A stretch of DNA of 48,766 nucleotides from Acidobacteriota bacterium (lineage in GTDB: Bacteria > Acidobacteriota > Terriglobia > Acidiferrales > UBA7541), in contig PLUM01000114.1 of NCBI GenBank assembly GCA_003165465.1, forward strand, positions 13,697-62,462. The letters run 5' to 3'. The notes under the pieces were generated by a model, which saw only the letters and a program-made list of their open reading frames with translations, searched no databases and was not told where the DNA came from. How positions within the stretch are numbered: position 1 is the stretch's first letter; the number at the start of each line of letters is the position of its first letter. This document shows, in pieces, positions 34,599 through 44,207 of the stretch. A program made the position numbers and the translations under genes.

Positions 34599-36308
34599 GT
34601 GCTACTTAAGAAAGTCTCTGTCGAAAACTTCCGGGGATTGAAATCTGTTGTGGTCAACCTCGACCGCAGCACCGTTCTCATTGGGGAGAACAATTCTGGA
34701 AAGACTACGCTACTGGAAGCGATCAGGTTATGTCTTGGCCGCTCGCTTTCGAGAAGGAATAATCTATTCGAAGATCACGATTATCATCTCCCATCGAGCA
34801 CATCTCGACCGTCAGACGCAGGCAATTTGACGGTCACATTAGATTTTGCGGAAGAATCCCCTGACGAGTGGCCACCCGAAATTGTACAAGATCTCGGCGA
34901 TGTCATTGTCCTCCACACCGAAAAACAAGGAGACATCAGGCATGTCACGTTGCGCGTCGAAAGTCACTTCGATAAGCCCACGAGTGACTTTGTATCAGAC
35001 TGGGACTTTCTCGATTCCACAGGCAATCCGATACCGAAAGGCAAAAGACCCCAGTACCTAAGCACGCTACAACGCCTGAGTCCGGTCTTCTATCTCACAG
35101 CACTTCGAGATGCGGCCACCCAATTTCAGGCCAGATCCCCCTTTTGGGCGCCTTTTCTCAGGAATCCCAGTATTCCCGCCCAAGCTCAAAAGGAGCTCGA
35201 AGAAGAGCTAACAAAACTGAACGAAAAAATACTGAATGCGGAAGCTAGGCTCAAGCAGGTCAAGGTCAATCTATCGAAAGCACAAGACATTGTTTCTCTG
35301 AGCAAGACAGATACCGTCAGCATCGAGGCATTACCAACAAGAGTGTGGGAGATGCTCTCGCGCGCACAAGTGAACGTGGCCGGAGCAACAGGAGCCAGCA
35401 TTCCACTTGCTAAGCATGGAGCTGGTACTCAAAGTCTTTCAGTGATCTTTCTATTTCAAGCCTATCTAGAGGCCGATTTGGGTCGTCTGGATAAACTTAG
35501 CGAGCCCATTCTCGGTCTTGAAGAACCAGAGGCTCATCTGCATCCGGCAGCGATTCGTGCCCTGTGGTCGACTATGAACACGCTCAAGGGGCAAAAAATA
35601 ATAGCGACGCATTCAGGAGACCTCCTCTCCCAGGTGCCTTTGTCGAACATAAGGCGATTCCGGCGAATTGGTGGAAAGATCGAAGTGTGTCAATTGAAAC
35701 CCGGAACCCTTGGGGATGATGATCTACGAAAAATTCATTTTCACGTCAGAAGAACTCGCGGCGAATTACTGTTTGCTCGATGCTGGCTTCTGGGTGAAGG
35801 AGAAACCGAATATTGGGTCTTCTCGCAATCGGCTGAGATCCTCGGAGTGGACATGGAGCGAGCCGGAATTCGCATCGTAGATTATGCGCAAGCTAGCGTG
35901 GTGCCATTTACAAAAGTGGCCGACGATTTAGGAATCGAATGGCACGCAGTGGTTGACGGAGATGCTGCTGGCAAAACAAATCAACAGGCGTTAAGAGGCC
36001 AGCTAAGAGGGCGTCATGAACCAGAACGCATCTCCGCCCTGCCTCAAGACAATGTGGAACTCTTCCTCTGTGAATCAGGCTATGGGAGCGTCTACGAAAA
36101 GTATATTTCTCCACAAAAGAAGAAACACTTGACCGCAAAGCCAGGAGACCCTAACTATTGGAAACAGGTCTTAGATTGTCAGTCCAGGGTACCGAAAGCC
36201 ACTCGCGCAATTGAAGTTATGACGGCTATCAAGAAGAAGGGGAGAAAAGGAGTCCCTCCGCTCCTAGCACAAATACTGGAGCGGTGCTCCGCATTGGCGG
36301 CAGAATGA
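34599..36308 (+). CDS. gajA: GajA: OLD-family ATPase-TOPRIM nuclease of a Gabija defence system
   Basis: 569 residues, close to the usual GajA size. N-terminal ABC-type ATPase: LLKKVSVENFRGLKSVVVN, Walker A IGENNSGKTTLLEA (29-36), Walker B-like LGLEEPEAHLHPAA, and the H-loop IIATHSGDLLS. The C-terminal TOPRIM domain has the metal-binding glutamate LLGEGETEYW (about 400) and the aspartates VVDGDAAGKT (453, 455). GajA is a sequence-specific nicking nuclease held inactive by nucleotides and released during phage infection. The start is a GTG without a clear ribosome-binding site. The stop overlaps the helicase start (ATGA), the standard Gabija order. Confidence 0.85.
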   Translation: MLLKKVSVENFRGLKSVVVNLDRSTVLIGENNSGKTTLLEAIRLCLGRSLSRRNNLFEDHDYHLPSSTSRPSDAGNLTVTLDFAEESPDEWPPEIVQDLGDVIVLHTEKQGDIRHVTLRVESHFDKPTSDFVSDWDFLDSTGNPIPKGKRPQYLSTLQRLSPVFYLTALRDAATQFQARSPFWAPFLRNPSIPAQAQKELEEELTKLNEKILNAEARLKQVKVNLSKAQDIVSLSKTDTVSIEALPTRVWEMLSRAQVNVAGATGASIPLAKHGAGTQSLSVIFLFQAYLEADLGRLDKLSEPILGLEEPEAHLHPAAIRALWSTMNTLKGQKIIATHSGDLLSQVPLSNIRRFRRIGGKIEVCQLKPGTLGDDDLRKIHFHVRRTRGELLFARCWLLGEGETEYWVFSQSAEILGVDMERAGIRIVDYAQASVVPFTKVADDLGIEWHAVVDGDAAGKTNQQALRGQLRGRHEPERISALPQDNVELFLCESGYGSVYEKYISPQKKKHLTAKPGDPNYWKQVLDCQSRVPKATRAIEVMTAIKKKGRKGVPPLLAQILERCSALAAE

Positions 36309-38228
36309 CCCAATCTATAGATCTAAGCGCTTGCAACATTAATCAACGTCGAGCTGTGGTGTGGGCTAATGGGCCTCTCTTGGTTCTGGCTGGCCCGGGC
36401 TCTGGTAAGACTCGTGTCCTGACTCTCCGAATAGCAAGGTTACTTAACGAATCAGCAGGCGAGAGGTTTCGAATACTCGGGCTGACATTCACAACCAAAG
36501 CTGCGTCCGAAATGAAAACCCGCATCGACCAGCTCGTCCCGGATGCAGGGGGTCGCGTCCTTCTGAGCACATTTCATTCTTTTGCTGCAGATGTATTACG
36601 ACAACATGGAAGTCACGTGGGGTTGAAGCCAGATTTCACAATCCTGAATCAGCCCGCCGACCGCGAGGAAGTTCTCAAGGATGCAATAAGACATCTCGAA
36701 GAAAAAGGGCTCAACGTTCAGCCAAGCGACATTAAGCTTTTACCTCTTCTGGATAACCTCATGGAAAAACTGATCCCTGAAAAGGAAGTCGCTTCACACA
36801 TTAGGGACCAGGAACTTGCGGTCAAGCTGTCGGCTTTATACAAAGAATATCGTCGCCAGTTGACCTCTAACAACCGCTTGGATTTTCCTTCACTTCTGGC
36901 GTTTACTCACGAATTACTTCTGGCAAAGCCTTCGATTGCGAAGCAACTCCGGACCATCTATACGCACGTCTGTGTTGATGAATTTCAGGATACCAATCTA
37001 GCTCAATATCGGCTATTGCGAGCAGTCTTGGGTGACACCCCCAAAGACCTTTTCGTTGTAGCTGATGACGACCAGATAATTTATCAATGGAATGGTGCCA
37101 GTCCTGAACGACTTCAAGAGCTTCGCGATGACTACAAGATGCACGTCATTCAGCTCCCCGTTAATTACCGCTGCCCCCCCCAGTGTCATTGCAATCGCCA
37201 ATAATCTCATTAGTCACAATCCAGGAAGGTCTCCTGGAAAAGAACCTCTTTCCGCAATGAAGGATTCCGAGATCCGTGATGTCTTGCGACTTCAACGATT
37301 CGAGACCGTCGAGGACGAACTCGCGTGGATTGCAAAGGACATCGCGCGCCGCACCCAGGTCCAGAGGGGAAACTGTGCTGTCCTCGCGAGGACCCGCAAT
37401 CTTGTTGAGAAGGCCGCTCAGGTGCTCAGCACAGCTGGGATTGATGCCGCTCTGGCTATACGCAAAAACGAATTTGAAAGCACACCCCTCAGGTGGTTGC
37501 ATGCAGTTCTCAGACTTGCAAATGCACGGGGAGACAAAGAGCAACTACGGAAAGTCTGCAAGTCATTCTATGAACTAGAAGGTGTCGACCTTAGAGTGGA
37601 GGACGTGATCGCGGCATCCTCGGCCGAGGGTGGAGATTTTCTACGCAGTTGGATCAATGAAGCCCTGGCTCGCAGAAATCTAGAACAATACTCTCGTGAC
37701 TTTTTGGAATCCTCGCGCGACAAGATTGTCGAGCGAATGGACTTCCTCGACTTTATCCAAGCTTCCTTCGGATGGTTCAACAAAGTAGCGGGGCGGGTTT
37801 CAGGCGAATCATCGGACGTATTCGTAGACTATCTCGAAGAAAGGAAAACTTGGGAAGATCTACAGGACTCCGTTCTCCAGCGGTTTGGAAGAGAAAACGT
37901 GACGTTGCAAGTTATGCTCCAGGAATTCGATCTCTCACCGAAATCGCCTCCAATACCCAAACATGCAGTCAGGTGTTTCACCATACATACTGCCAAAGGC
38001 ATGGAATTTGAGCACGTATACCTGATCGGGCTGGCCGAGGATGTTCTCCCTTCATTTCAAAGCATAAAGAAAGGAGATGACAGCAGGGAGATGCAGGAAG
38101 AGCGCAGGAACTGCTTCGTAGCGCTTACGAGAACCCAAACAAGCTTGACTCTGACTAGGGCGGTGCTCTATTTCGGATGGCAGAAGCGCCCCTCAAGATT
38201 TCTTCTAGAAATGGGACTGGACGTGTAA
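36305..38228 (+). pseudogene. gajB: GajB: UvrD/Rep-like helicase of Gabija, frameshifted at a C8 tract
   Basis: Two frames make one superfamily 1 helicase of about 640 residues. The first part carries Q motif NINQRRAVVWANGPLLVLAG, Walker A GPGSGKTRV, FTTKAASEMKTRI, Walker B CVDEFQDTN and motif III ADDDQIIYQWNG. It ends at 37204 after NYRCPP. The second frame resumes with SVIAIANNLISHN and carries the later motifs FTIHTAKGMEFEHVYLIGLA and RNCFVALTRTQ. The break is at eight Cs (37174-37181); seven would give one open frame. GajB senses DNA ends or nucleotide depletion for GajA. As written the system would be off, unless the tract is phase-variable or misread. Confidence 0.75.
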
Positions 38229-38451
38229 CCCCCATCCCATCCTGATTCCGTTAGGTAGCGATTTCCGTTGCGCGGCGATTGTGTCGTGCTCGTATTCATA
38301 TTCATCTGACCCTCGAAATTCCGAAAGGCAATTGGACGCCATTTTCCTTCGTGTGCGGCTGGTGCTTGCACACGGTCGCGCCAGGTATACACTGACCTGT
38401 CACGCCCGTTGCCATCCGCTCCAGCCGCAAATACCAGACCGCTCCCCTCTC

Positions 38452-38529
38452 TGTCCTTTCAGCGAGTCCGTTGCGATTTGGTTCCCCTCTCTGGTTGAGG
38501 GAACCAACTCTCAACTCACCGAAAGGACA
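38452..38529 (+). promoter_or_regulatory. ArdC leader hairpins that enclose the ribosome-binding site
   Basis: Outer arms TGTCCTTTC (38452-38460) and GAAAGGACA (38521-38529) are perfectly complementary over 9 bp. The right arm contains the AAAGGA ribosome-binding site of the gene starting at 38535. A second perfect 9-bp stem, TTGGTTCCC (38478-38486) with GGGAACCAA (38499-38507), sits inside. The rest of the 306-base gap after gajB (from 38229) holds only a weak CAGGT/ACCTG repeat at 38382-38399. Confidence 0.65.
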
Positions 38530-38534
38530 AAGAA

Positions 38535-39356
38535 ATGAATTCAGAAAACATCAAGGAAGTTACAAATCAGGCAATCGAGCAACTCGTTGCGGCGCTCAAC
38601 CAGGGTCGCAGCGAAACGCTGACGCAGTATCTTGCAGCGATTGGAAGATTCCACCGCTACAGTCTGCGAAACGTGATGCTCATCGCCTCACAGAAGCCAA
38701 CGGCCACGCATGTAGCTGGCTTTCACGCTTGGCACAAGCTCGGACGATTCGTGAAGAAAGGCGAGAAGGGAATTCTGATCCTTGCTCCCATCGTTCGGCG
38801 GAAGCATGAAAACGCCGCACCAAGCGAAACGGATGAATCATCAACGGCTGTCTACTTTCGCGCCGCCTATGTCTTCGACATCAGCCAAACGGACGGCAAA
38901 GAACTTCCCGAAATCGGCAGCGTCAATGGCGACCCTCGCGAATATCGCGACCGGCTCGGCAAATTCGTCACCGACCAAGGCATTCTCCTTGAATACTCGC
39001 AGGATATCGCACCTGCTCGCGGTACCTCGGCAGGAGGCAAAATAACGTTGTTGCCGGACCAGACTCCCGCTGAGGAATTCGCGACACTAACGCATGAGGT
39101 CGCACATGAATTGATGCACCGTGACGAGCGACGCGCCAGCACTTCAAAGCGCAGCCGCGAGACCGAAGCCGAGGCCGTAGCATTCGTCGTCTGCCAAGCA
39201 ATCGGGCTTGAGACTGGCTCGGCAGCGCAAGACTACATCCAACTTTACGAGGGTGACGCCAAGCTGCTGTCGGAGAGCTTGGAGTACATCCAGCACACCG
39301 CTACTCGCATTCTCAACGCTATCGGCGCGGGGGATTCCTCCGCGCCGCCCGTCTAG
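38535..39356 (+). CDS. ArdC-like antirestriction protein with ImmA/IrrE-type metallopeptidase domain
   Basis: 273 residues. The N-terminal ArdC-type ssDNA-binding domain is visible as LVAALNQGRSETLTQYLAAI, RYSLRNVMLIASQKP and GFHAWHKLGRFVKKGEKGI. The C-terminal half has the zinc motif HEVAHELMH (187-195) with a downstream Glu-rich helix (RETEAEAVAFVVCQAIG). ArdC-type proteins are carried by conjugative plasmids and integrative elements and protect incoming DNA from restriction. Its place beside a type III restriction system and an SSB suggests a mobile-element establishment module. The ribosome-binding site is predicted to be masked by a leader stem. Confidence 0.85.
   Translation: MNSENIKEVTNQAIEQLVAALNQGRSETLTQYLAAIGRFHRYSLRNVMLIASQKPTATHVAGFHAWHKLGRFVKKGEKGILILAPIVRRKHENAAPSETDESSTAVYFRAAYVFDISQTDGKELPEIGSVNGDPREYRDRLGKFVTDQGILLEYSQDIAPARGTSAGGKITLLPDQTPAEEFATLTHEVAHELMHRDERRASTSKRSRETEAEAVAFVVCQAIGLETGSAAQDYIQLYEGDAKLLSESLEYIQHTATRILNAIGAGDSSAPPV
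39324..39346 (+). terminator. Strong hairpin at the 3' end of the ArdC-like gene
   Basis: A 10-bp stem with one G-T pair and a 3-base loop, GGCGCGGGGG-ATT-CCTCCGCGCC, lies within the last codons. There is no T-tract, so intrinsic termination is doubtful. It sits between convergent genes and could still stall transcription or protect the 3' end. Confidence 0.3.
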
Positions 39357-39395
39357 AACGGGTGACCGCTCTAGCAACTAGTGGATTTCTTTTCA

Positions 39396-42300
39396 TCACC
39401 GCAATCTTATCTCTTCGTCATCCACGCGTTCGCGTTCGAGTGCAGCAACTGCGCCATCATAAAGCCTGGAAAAGAATGTCCATCCAATCGAGTCGCCGGG
39501 AAACTTGTCCCTGAGAGCCGCAGCACGCTCCTTCATACTCAGATACCGAGGCGATGGTTGCCCTGCCGCTCGTTGGAAAGACCCTGAATGGGCATTGCCA
39601 ATCAATACCGAAGTGGCGCGTTTGCCGAGATCGTTGTCGAACCGTTTACAATGTTCAATAACGTGAATTGCGAAATAGGGACGTGCCAACGCGAATTCAG
39701 GCGGCGCTTCTGCGATCAAATCGACCGCCGCGCAGGTCTTCTCTTTGTCGTCAGAGTGCAAGAACTCATCTAGCACACAAAGCGTCGCTGTATCGATGGT
39801 TCCAATGGCCCAAAAAAGCTCTCGCAACCAGTATCCTTGATCGGATTGGTTTATGAAACGGTCTCGAACCTGGACTAATAACTCCCGATATTGGGGGCTT
39901 CCCTGTAAGGCATGAAACGCATTTCCGAATCGATGATGAGGAATGGGAGTATAGCCGGTTGTAGCCTCACCTCTGTTTTGCATCCCGGCGTATCGATCCA
40001 GGCGGCTGATTATGAATTCGCACAGCGAAGCTGGATGGTTTTGGCCGACCCAAGCAAGGAAGCGTCCAATATGGTGATCGTCAATTTCTTTCGTGGGGAT
40101 CAGTTTTTGAAGAAGTCCGCGTATGTCGGCTTCGGGAAAATGAGCGAGATCAATGCCTACGTAGTCTACCGCACCGCACATCTCTTCGGCCATTTTGGAA
40201 TCATCCCCAACATCCGAACGAAGTAGCATATCCACCGCGTCACGCTCGTATGCTGGATGGGCCCCGATGCGCCGGATTCCAGTGAATGTCATATAGCGGA
40301 CGCTCACATTTGAATGCTGCGAAAGAGGTTCTAGGATCGCTAGATCAGCTGGCACAGGAGCGCCTAGGCTAGGACCGTAGCAAACAGCGTTCGCTGTTCC
40401 ATAACCGATATATGAATTTCTGTGTCCTGCGGCTTGTACCCCCACGTTGCGATAACGGGCGGGGTCCGCATCTCGCAAGCGCCGAAGGGGAATGCATATC
40501 ATTTGAGCCAGAAAAGGGTGAGCGTCATTCAGGAGATAAGCGAGAAATTCATCGAGAAACTCGCGATCTGCACACAGTTCATCGATAAAGTTATAGGGTT
40601 TGCCACCCAGGTCTATGCCGCAGGACTCTGCGTCTCCCAGAAGTCGAACCAATGCTTCGACATGCTGGCGAGCGCCACCGTGTTTTCGCCGAAAGATTTC
40701 CACTCCGCGTCGGACCAGTTCTCGCCGGGCGCGATCCGCCTCTTCTATAGTGTTGAATTCTGCGTCGTGCTCCCAGTCTCCGGTACAGAATGCGTCAAAG
40801 ATAAGCAACTCGTCTGTATGCGGTATGTTGGCGAGTATCGTATCTATTCGTTGCCCGACCGGATTTTCTCTGGTACGGGGCCCAGTTTGGCGGAGCATAG
40901 AGCGTATTTGCCGAACTAAAGGAATCGGCGTCGCCCGCCGCAGCCTGGCTTCTATGATTCTCAATGCAATTTCGCGCTCCGCATTTTGCCATGCGTGCTC
41001 TTCTGCCGAAGCTTGTCTGACGACCGCTGGAAGGAATCCGGACAGGATGTGAGAGAGTGACCTCACAGCGCGGAGCGCAACTTTCGCGTCTTCCGAGTAC
41101 AGACAAGATTCGATGAGCGCAATCGCCTTTTCTCGAACCAGTTTTACGATGGGATAGTGCAACGCAAAACCACCGAAGGAAATTGTGAATCCCTCAGATT
41201 CCGTAAATTGTCCCTCTTTCGCGAGCAATTTGTCCGCGATATTCAACGGTGTAAAAGGTCCGCCAAATGCGGCCTCCTGCCAACTTAGCCTCGTCGCGAG
41301 GTCGGCCATACGCTCGTTGAAAATCACTGGCTTATACCGTTCATATTGAGCGAGGTCTTCCAGCACGCGGCGTGCATGTTCTGGGTATTGGTTGGGAGCA
41401 CGGTTGTCGCGCTGAGCCAAGTACCAGAGGATATCGACCGCCTCTTCGAAGTGTTCGAGGTGGAGCGCGATTGCTCGGAGGAGAGGAGGAACTTCGCGCA
41501 AGACGTTTTCTTGAGTTACCTTCCAATCGACCAACAATTCGACTGGCACTGCTTCTGTTTCCATAGCTCGGCGTATCAAACGGATTACACGCGTAGGTTG
41601 GAAGAGTGCTGCTTCCTTCAGAGACTCAAATAATTGAACGCGCCCCCCCGCGTCCGCGACCTCAAACGAGTTTTCGATCTCAGCCCAAATCTGATCTAAC
41701 AAACGTGTGCCCTGAGCTTGATTGCGCTGCCCGATGCGCCAATCCAGTTCACCTAGATTCCGAAGTATGTTCGACAAGTAGGCCGGCTGAAAGCTTCGAA
41801 AAACAATGTCGGCAAAACCCGTGCTTTCCCCGGCTCTAGTCAGGCATGCGCCTTCCAGAAGAAAATCAGACAGTAGGTCCGGCACGATACGCACTAAGCG
41901 CCCGCCTCGCAATAACAGACCGTGCCGCTCCAGGCGATCTATCGCTTCCACAATTTCGTCGGGCCTCAATCGGAGTATTTCTGCCGCACGTTCTAGGAAA
42001 TTCTCTGCGTTAGGTGCCAGGGGGCCGACGGCGGCGATCAAATTCAGCAATCTACGCCAATCCACGGCCCCGGCAGGCAGAAGTCGCTCATATTCGGCTG
42101 AGAAACGGTCGAAGACCTGATGACGGAAATCTTCCTCGTTGGCTAACAGGGCAGGTGGAATCTCACCTCTGGCAATCAGACGACCTCCAACAACTGTGAC
42201 GAGAGGTGTGTCGGCAGAAACCGCTGCAAGGGCACGAGCGTGCTGGATGTGGTCGGGTCCCAAACTCTCCTGAGCAAGTGCAACGACGCTTTGATTCCCA

Positions 42301-43262
42301 ACACGCTCAAGTTGCTGAAATCGTTGAATCTGACTAGGTTCGAAGCGAGTAGCTAAGGCAGCATCGATCTGGCTAATTCCACTTGGCCTGGTGCTCAACA
42401 CAAGCTTGACGTCTTGGCGTTGTTTCAAAGTTCGCACCAGGATTAGCAGCTTATCTAGAAAATCGAAGCGATGTCCGTCATCGGCGATGATGACGACATT
42501 TCCAAACGGCACCTCTTTGGCCGCTTCGGGATGCCAAACGCCATCCTCGCGCACATACAGAACCCACTTCGTTTCCAGACTGCCGGACCAATCGTGAAGT
42601 AGCTTAGATTTTCCTATTCCTCCTCGGCCTGTCAGAACGCCGACAACTAGTTCTGGACCGGCTAAAAATGCATTCAGTGCTTCCATTTCGAGAGCGCGTC
42701 CACGAAGAGTTTGTTTGAAGTCGAAGAGTCTTGGGGTCGCTGATCTATAGGGCGCAAAAAATTCTTCGGCTGTCGTGAATGTCAAACGTGCGCCAGGGCG
42801 CCCATCGGCATTCCAGCGTTCCAAAGCCAAAAGGAGTTCGACCTGAAGCCGATCAGGGTTGTCGAAGTAGGCTGGCGTGACTTTCGCGTCGAGTACGGCT
42901 CTTTTGAAGTCATCGAGTGCAATCTTGAGATCTTCCGTGGTTTCCTTATTCCGCCAGGCCCCGCCTTCTGTTTGAAAGAACACAAATAACGGCTTCTCAA
43001 GTTCTTGCGCTAGGCAAAATTCAGCCGCCGTATATGTAAGATCGGGACTCTCCGGGACCAGTGAACCAGCCTTAAAACCGATTATCAGCACCACGGCGTC
43101 AGATAGTCGCAACTCGCGAAGTGCCACATCCAGCGGGGTAGAGGATTCGGAAACAAATAACTCCATTCCCCAAGGAACGAACTGAGCCCTGCGCAACGCA
43201 TCCACAGCGGCGTGTCGTTCCGGCCGCAGATCTTTGAATGTCGAGCTAACGAAAATCCTCAT
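39396..43262 (-). CDS. DUF4062-STAND NTPase with long helical C-terminus (candidate NLR-like defence protein)
   Basis: 1288 residues in a single intact frame. Residues 1 to about 95 are a DUF4062 domain (MRIFVSSTFKDLRPERHAAV, then SSTPLDVALRELRLSDAVVL). This TIR-like fold is often an N-terminal effector or adaptor. A STAND/AAA-type NTPase follows: Walker A TGRGGIGKSKLL (212-219), Walker B VVIIADD (256-262), a sensor-like LVLSTRPSG, and a winged-helix region near 400-450. From about 480 to the end it is helical with HEAT-like units (VALRAVRSLSHILSGFLPAV, VSVRYMTFTGIRRIGAHP), probably the ligand sensor. This is the effector-NTPase-sensor order of Avs/NLR-like antiviral proteins. No Shine-Dalgarno site is seen; TATATA 6 bases before the ATG suggests a leaderless message. 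Confidence 0.8.
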   Translation of the reverse strand: MRIFVSSTFKDLRPERHAAVDALRRAQFVPWGMELFVSESSTPLDVALRELRLSDAVVLIIGFKAGSLVPESPDLTYTAAEFCLAQELEKPLFVFFQTEGGAWRNKETTEDLKIALDDFKRAVLDAKVTPAYFDNPDRLQVELLLALERWNADGRPGARLTFTTAEEFFAPYRSATPRLFDFKQTLRGRALEMEALNAFLAGPELVVGVLTGRGGIGKSKLLHDWSGSLETKWVLYVREDGVWHPEAAKEVPFGNVVIIADDGHRFDFLDKLLILVRTLKQRQDVKLVLSTRPSGISQIDAALATRFEPSQIQRFQQLERVGNQSVVALAQESLGPDHIQHARALAAVSADTPLVTVVGGRLIARGEIPPALLANEEDFRHQVFDRFSAEYERLLPAGAVDWRRLLNLIAAVGPLAPNAENFLERAAEILRLRPDEIVEAIDRLERHGLLLRGGRLVRIVPDLLSDFLLEGACLTRAGESTGFADIVFRSFQPAYLSNILRNLGELDWRIGQRNQAQGTRLLDQIWAEIENSFEVADAGGRVQLFESLKEAALFQPTRVIRLIRRAMETEAVPVELLVDWKVTQENVLREVPPLLRAIALHLEHFEEAVDILWYLAQRDNRAPNQYPEHARRVLEDLAQYERYKPVIFNERMADLATRLSWQEAAFGGPFTPLNIADKLLAKEGQFTESEGFTISFGGFALHYPIVKLVREKAIALIESCLYSEDAKVALRAVRSLSHILSGFLPAVVRQASAEEHAWQNAEREIALRIIEARLRRATPIPLVRQIRSMLRQTGPRTRENPVGQRIDTILANIPHTDELLIFDAFCTGDWEHDAEFNTIEEADRARRELVRRGVEIFRRKHGGARQHVEALVRLLGDAESCGIDLGGKPYNFIDELCADREFLDEFLAYLLNDAHPFLAQMICIPLRRLRDADPARYRNVGVQAAGHRNSYIGYGTANAVCYGPSLGAPVPADLAILEPLSQHSNVSVRYMTFTGIRRIGAHPAYERDAVDMLLRSDVGDDSKMAEEMCGAVDYVGIDLAHFPEADIRGLLQKLIPTKEIDDHHIGRFLAWVGQNHPASLCEFIISRLDRYAGMQNRGEATTGYTPIPHHRFGNAFHALQGSPQYRELLVQVRDRFINQSDQGYWLRELFWAIGTIDTATLCVLDEFLHSDDKEKTCAAVDLIAEAPPEFALARPYFAIHVIEHCKRFDNDLGKRATSVLIGNAHSGSFQRAAGQPSPRYLSMKERAAALRDKFPGDSIGWTFFSRLYDGAVAALERERVDDEEIRLR

Positions 43263-43717
43263 GACTTTATATATCGCCCGAGTCTCGATAGAAGCTGTCT
43301 GAATAAGGCCACTTGTTGACTAGTCTTCTGCGTTGCATGCAGGTTATGCACTCGATGCTGCCATTAAATCACAGACAGCCGCGTCGCACCCTTCCATTTG
43401 ACCATAGCGGCAGGATCAGGCGCGCCGTTTCACTGCCTATTTTCATTGGCTCCGATGTGTGCGAGGCCGCACCGTTAGGGTTCTTTTCAGTCCACTGTCT
43501 CCGTTTCACCCTTTGCATTGGGCACAGCTTCGGGATTATTCCTGCGCCCGGCAGCTTCGCGTCTTCTGCTTTTCCGGTTCCTCCCAACAAATCTTCTGAA
43601 ACACTGCCGAAGATTTCTCGTGCCCCTCCCAAAAAGCAGACGCTCGCTTTGGGAGCAGTATCCTCTCGCTTCGCTTCCGGGGTGCCCCAATTACAAGGGC
43701 GAAAAAGGAGAAACAAA
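43263..43717 (+). promoter_or_regulatory. SSB leader region with hairpin
   Basis: The frame of the SSB is open upstream to 43313 but that part is not protein-like, so I treat it as leader. It holds a hairpin with arms CTCCCAAA (43626-43633) and TTTGGGAG (43648-43655), about 60 bases before the SSB start. The promoter of the divergent STAND gene must also lie here. Nothing else is recognised. Confidence 0.35.
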
Positions 43718-44185
43718 ATGTATCTGAATTCGATCCAACTCATCGGCTTCCTCGGGAAAGACCCGGAGCGACGCCAAGCCCGTGCCAACGGCGCTGCATT
43801 CGCCGTTCTGTCGGTCGCCACGCAACGGTCGTGGAAGAACGCGCAGGACGAGTGGTGCTCGAAGACCGAGTGGCACCGCGTCGTCGCGTGGAACGGACTC
43901 GGCGAGCGCGTTGCGGCAGCGCTGCGCAAGGGCGATCACGTCCTAGTCGAAGGCACGCTCGTCAGCACGACCTACGACCGTGAGTACGGCAAAGGCAAGA
44001 AGCCCACAGTCGTGAAACACACGCTATGGCAGGTTCGTGCGGACTCGGTCCGCAAGCTCAATCGTGGAGAAAAAAAGCCGGAAGCAGTTGTTTCCGGCTC
44101 CAACGGCGACGCGCCTGTGAGCGCACTGCAATCCTTTTCATTGAGAATGAATTCCGAGAGTCGCAGAAATTCAGGACACGTTTGA
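43718..44185 (+). CDS. ssb: Single-stranded DNA-binding protein (element-encoded type)
   Basis: 155 residues from the ATG at 43718, 7 bases after AAAAAGGAG; the longer frame is leader. OB-fold SSB pattern: LNSIQLIGFLGKDPERRQAR, FAVLSVATQRSWKN, EWHRVVAWNGLGERVAAALR and LVEGTLVSTTYDREYG. The C-terminal tail lacks the acidic DDDIPF end of housekeeping SSBs and ends SRRNSGHV. It is therefore probably an accessory copy of the kind carried by integrative or conjugative elements, perhaps not recruiting host SSB partners. Its 3' end faces the type III restriction genes. Confidence 0.88.
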   Translation: MYLNSIQLIGFLGKDPERRQARANGAAFAVLSVATQRSWKNAQDEWCSKTEWHRVVAWNGLGERVAAALRKGDHVLVEGTLVSTTYDREYGKGKKPTVVKHTLWQVRADSVRKLNRGEKKPEAVVSGSNGDAPVSALQSFSLRMNSESRRNSGHV

Positions 44186-44207
44186 GGGGCGTGGACTGTG
44201 CTTCAAT

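Noticed and set aside
43313..43717. N-terminal 135-residue extension of the SSB frame
   Set aside because: The OB-fold begins exactly at the ATG at 43718, which has a strong ribosome-binding site; the upstream codons look like leader.
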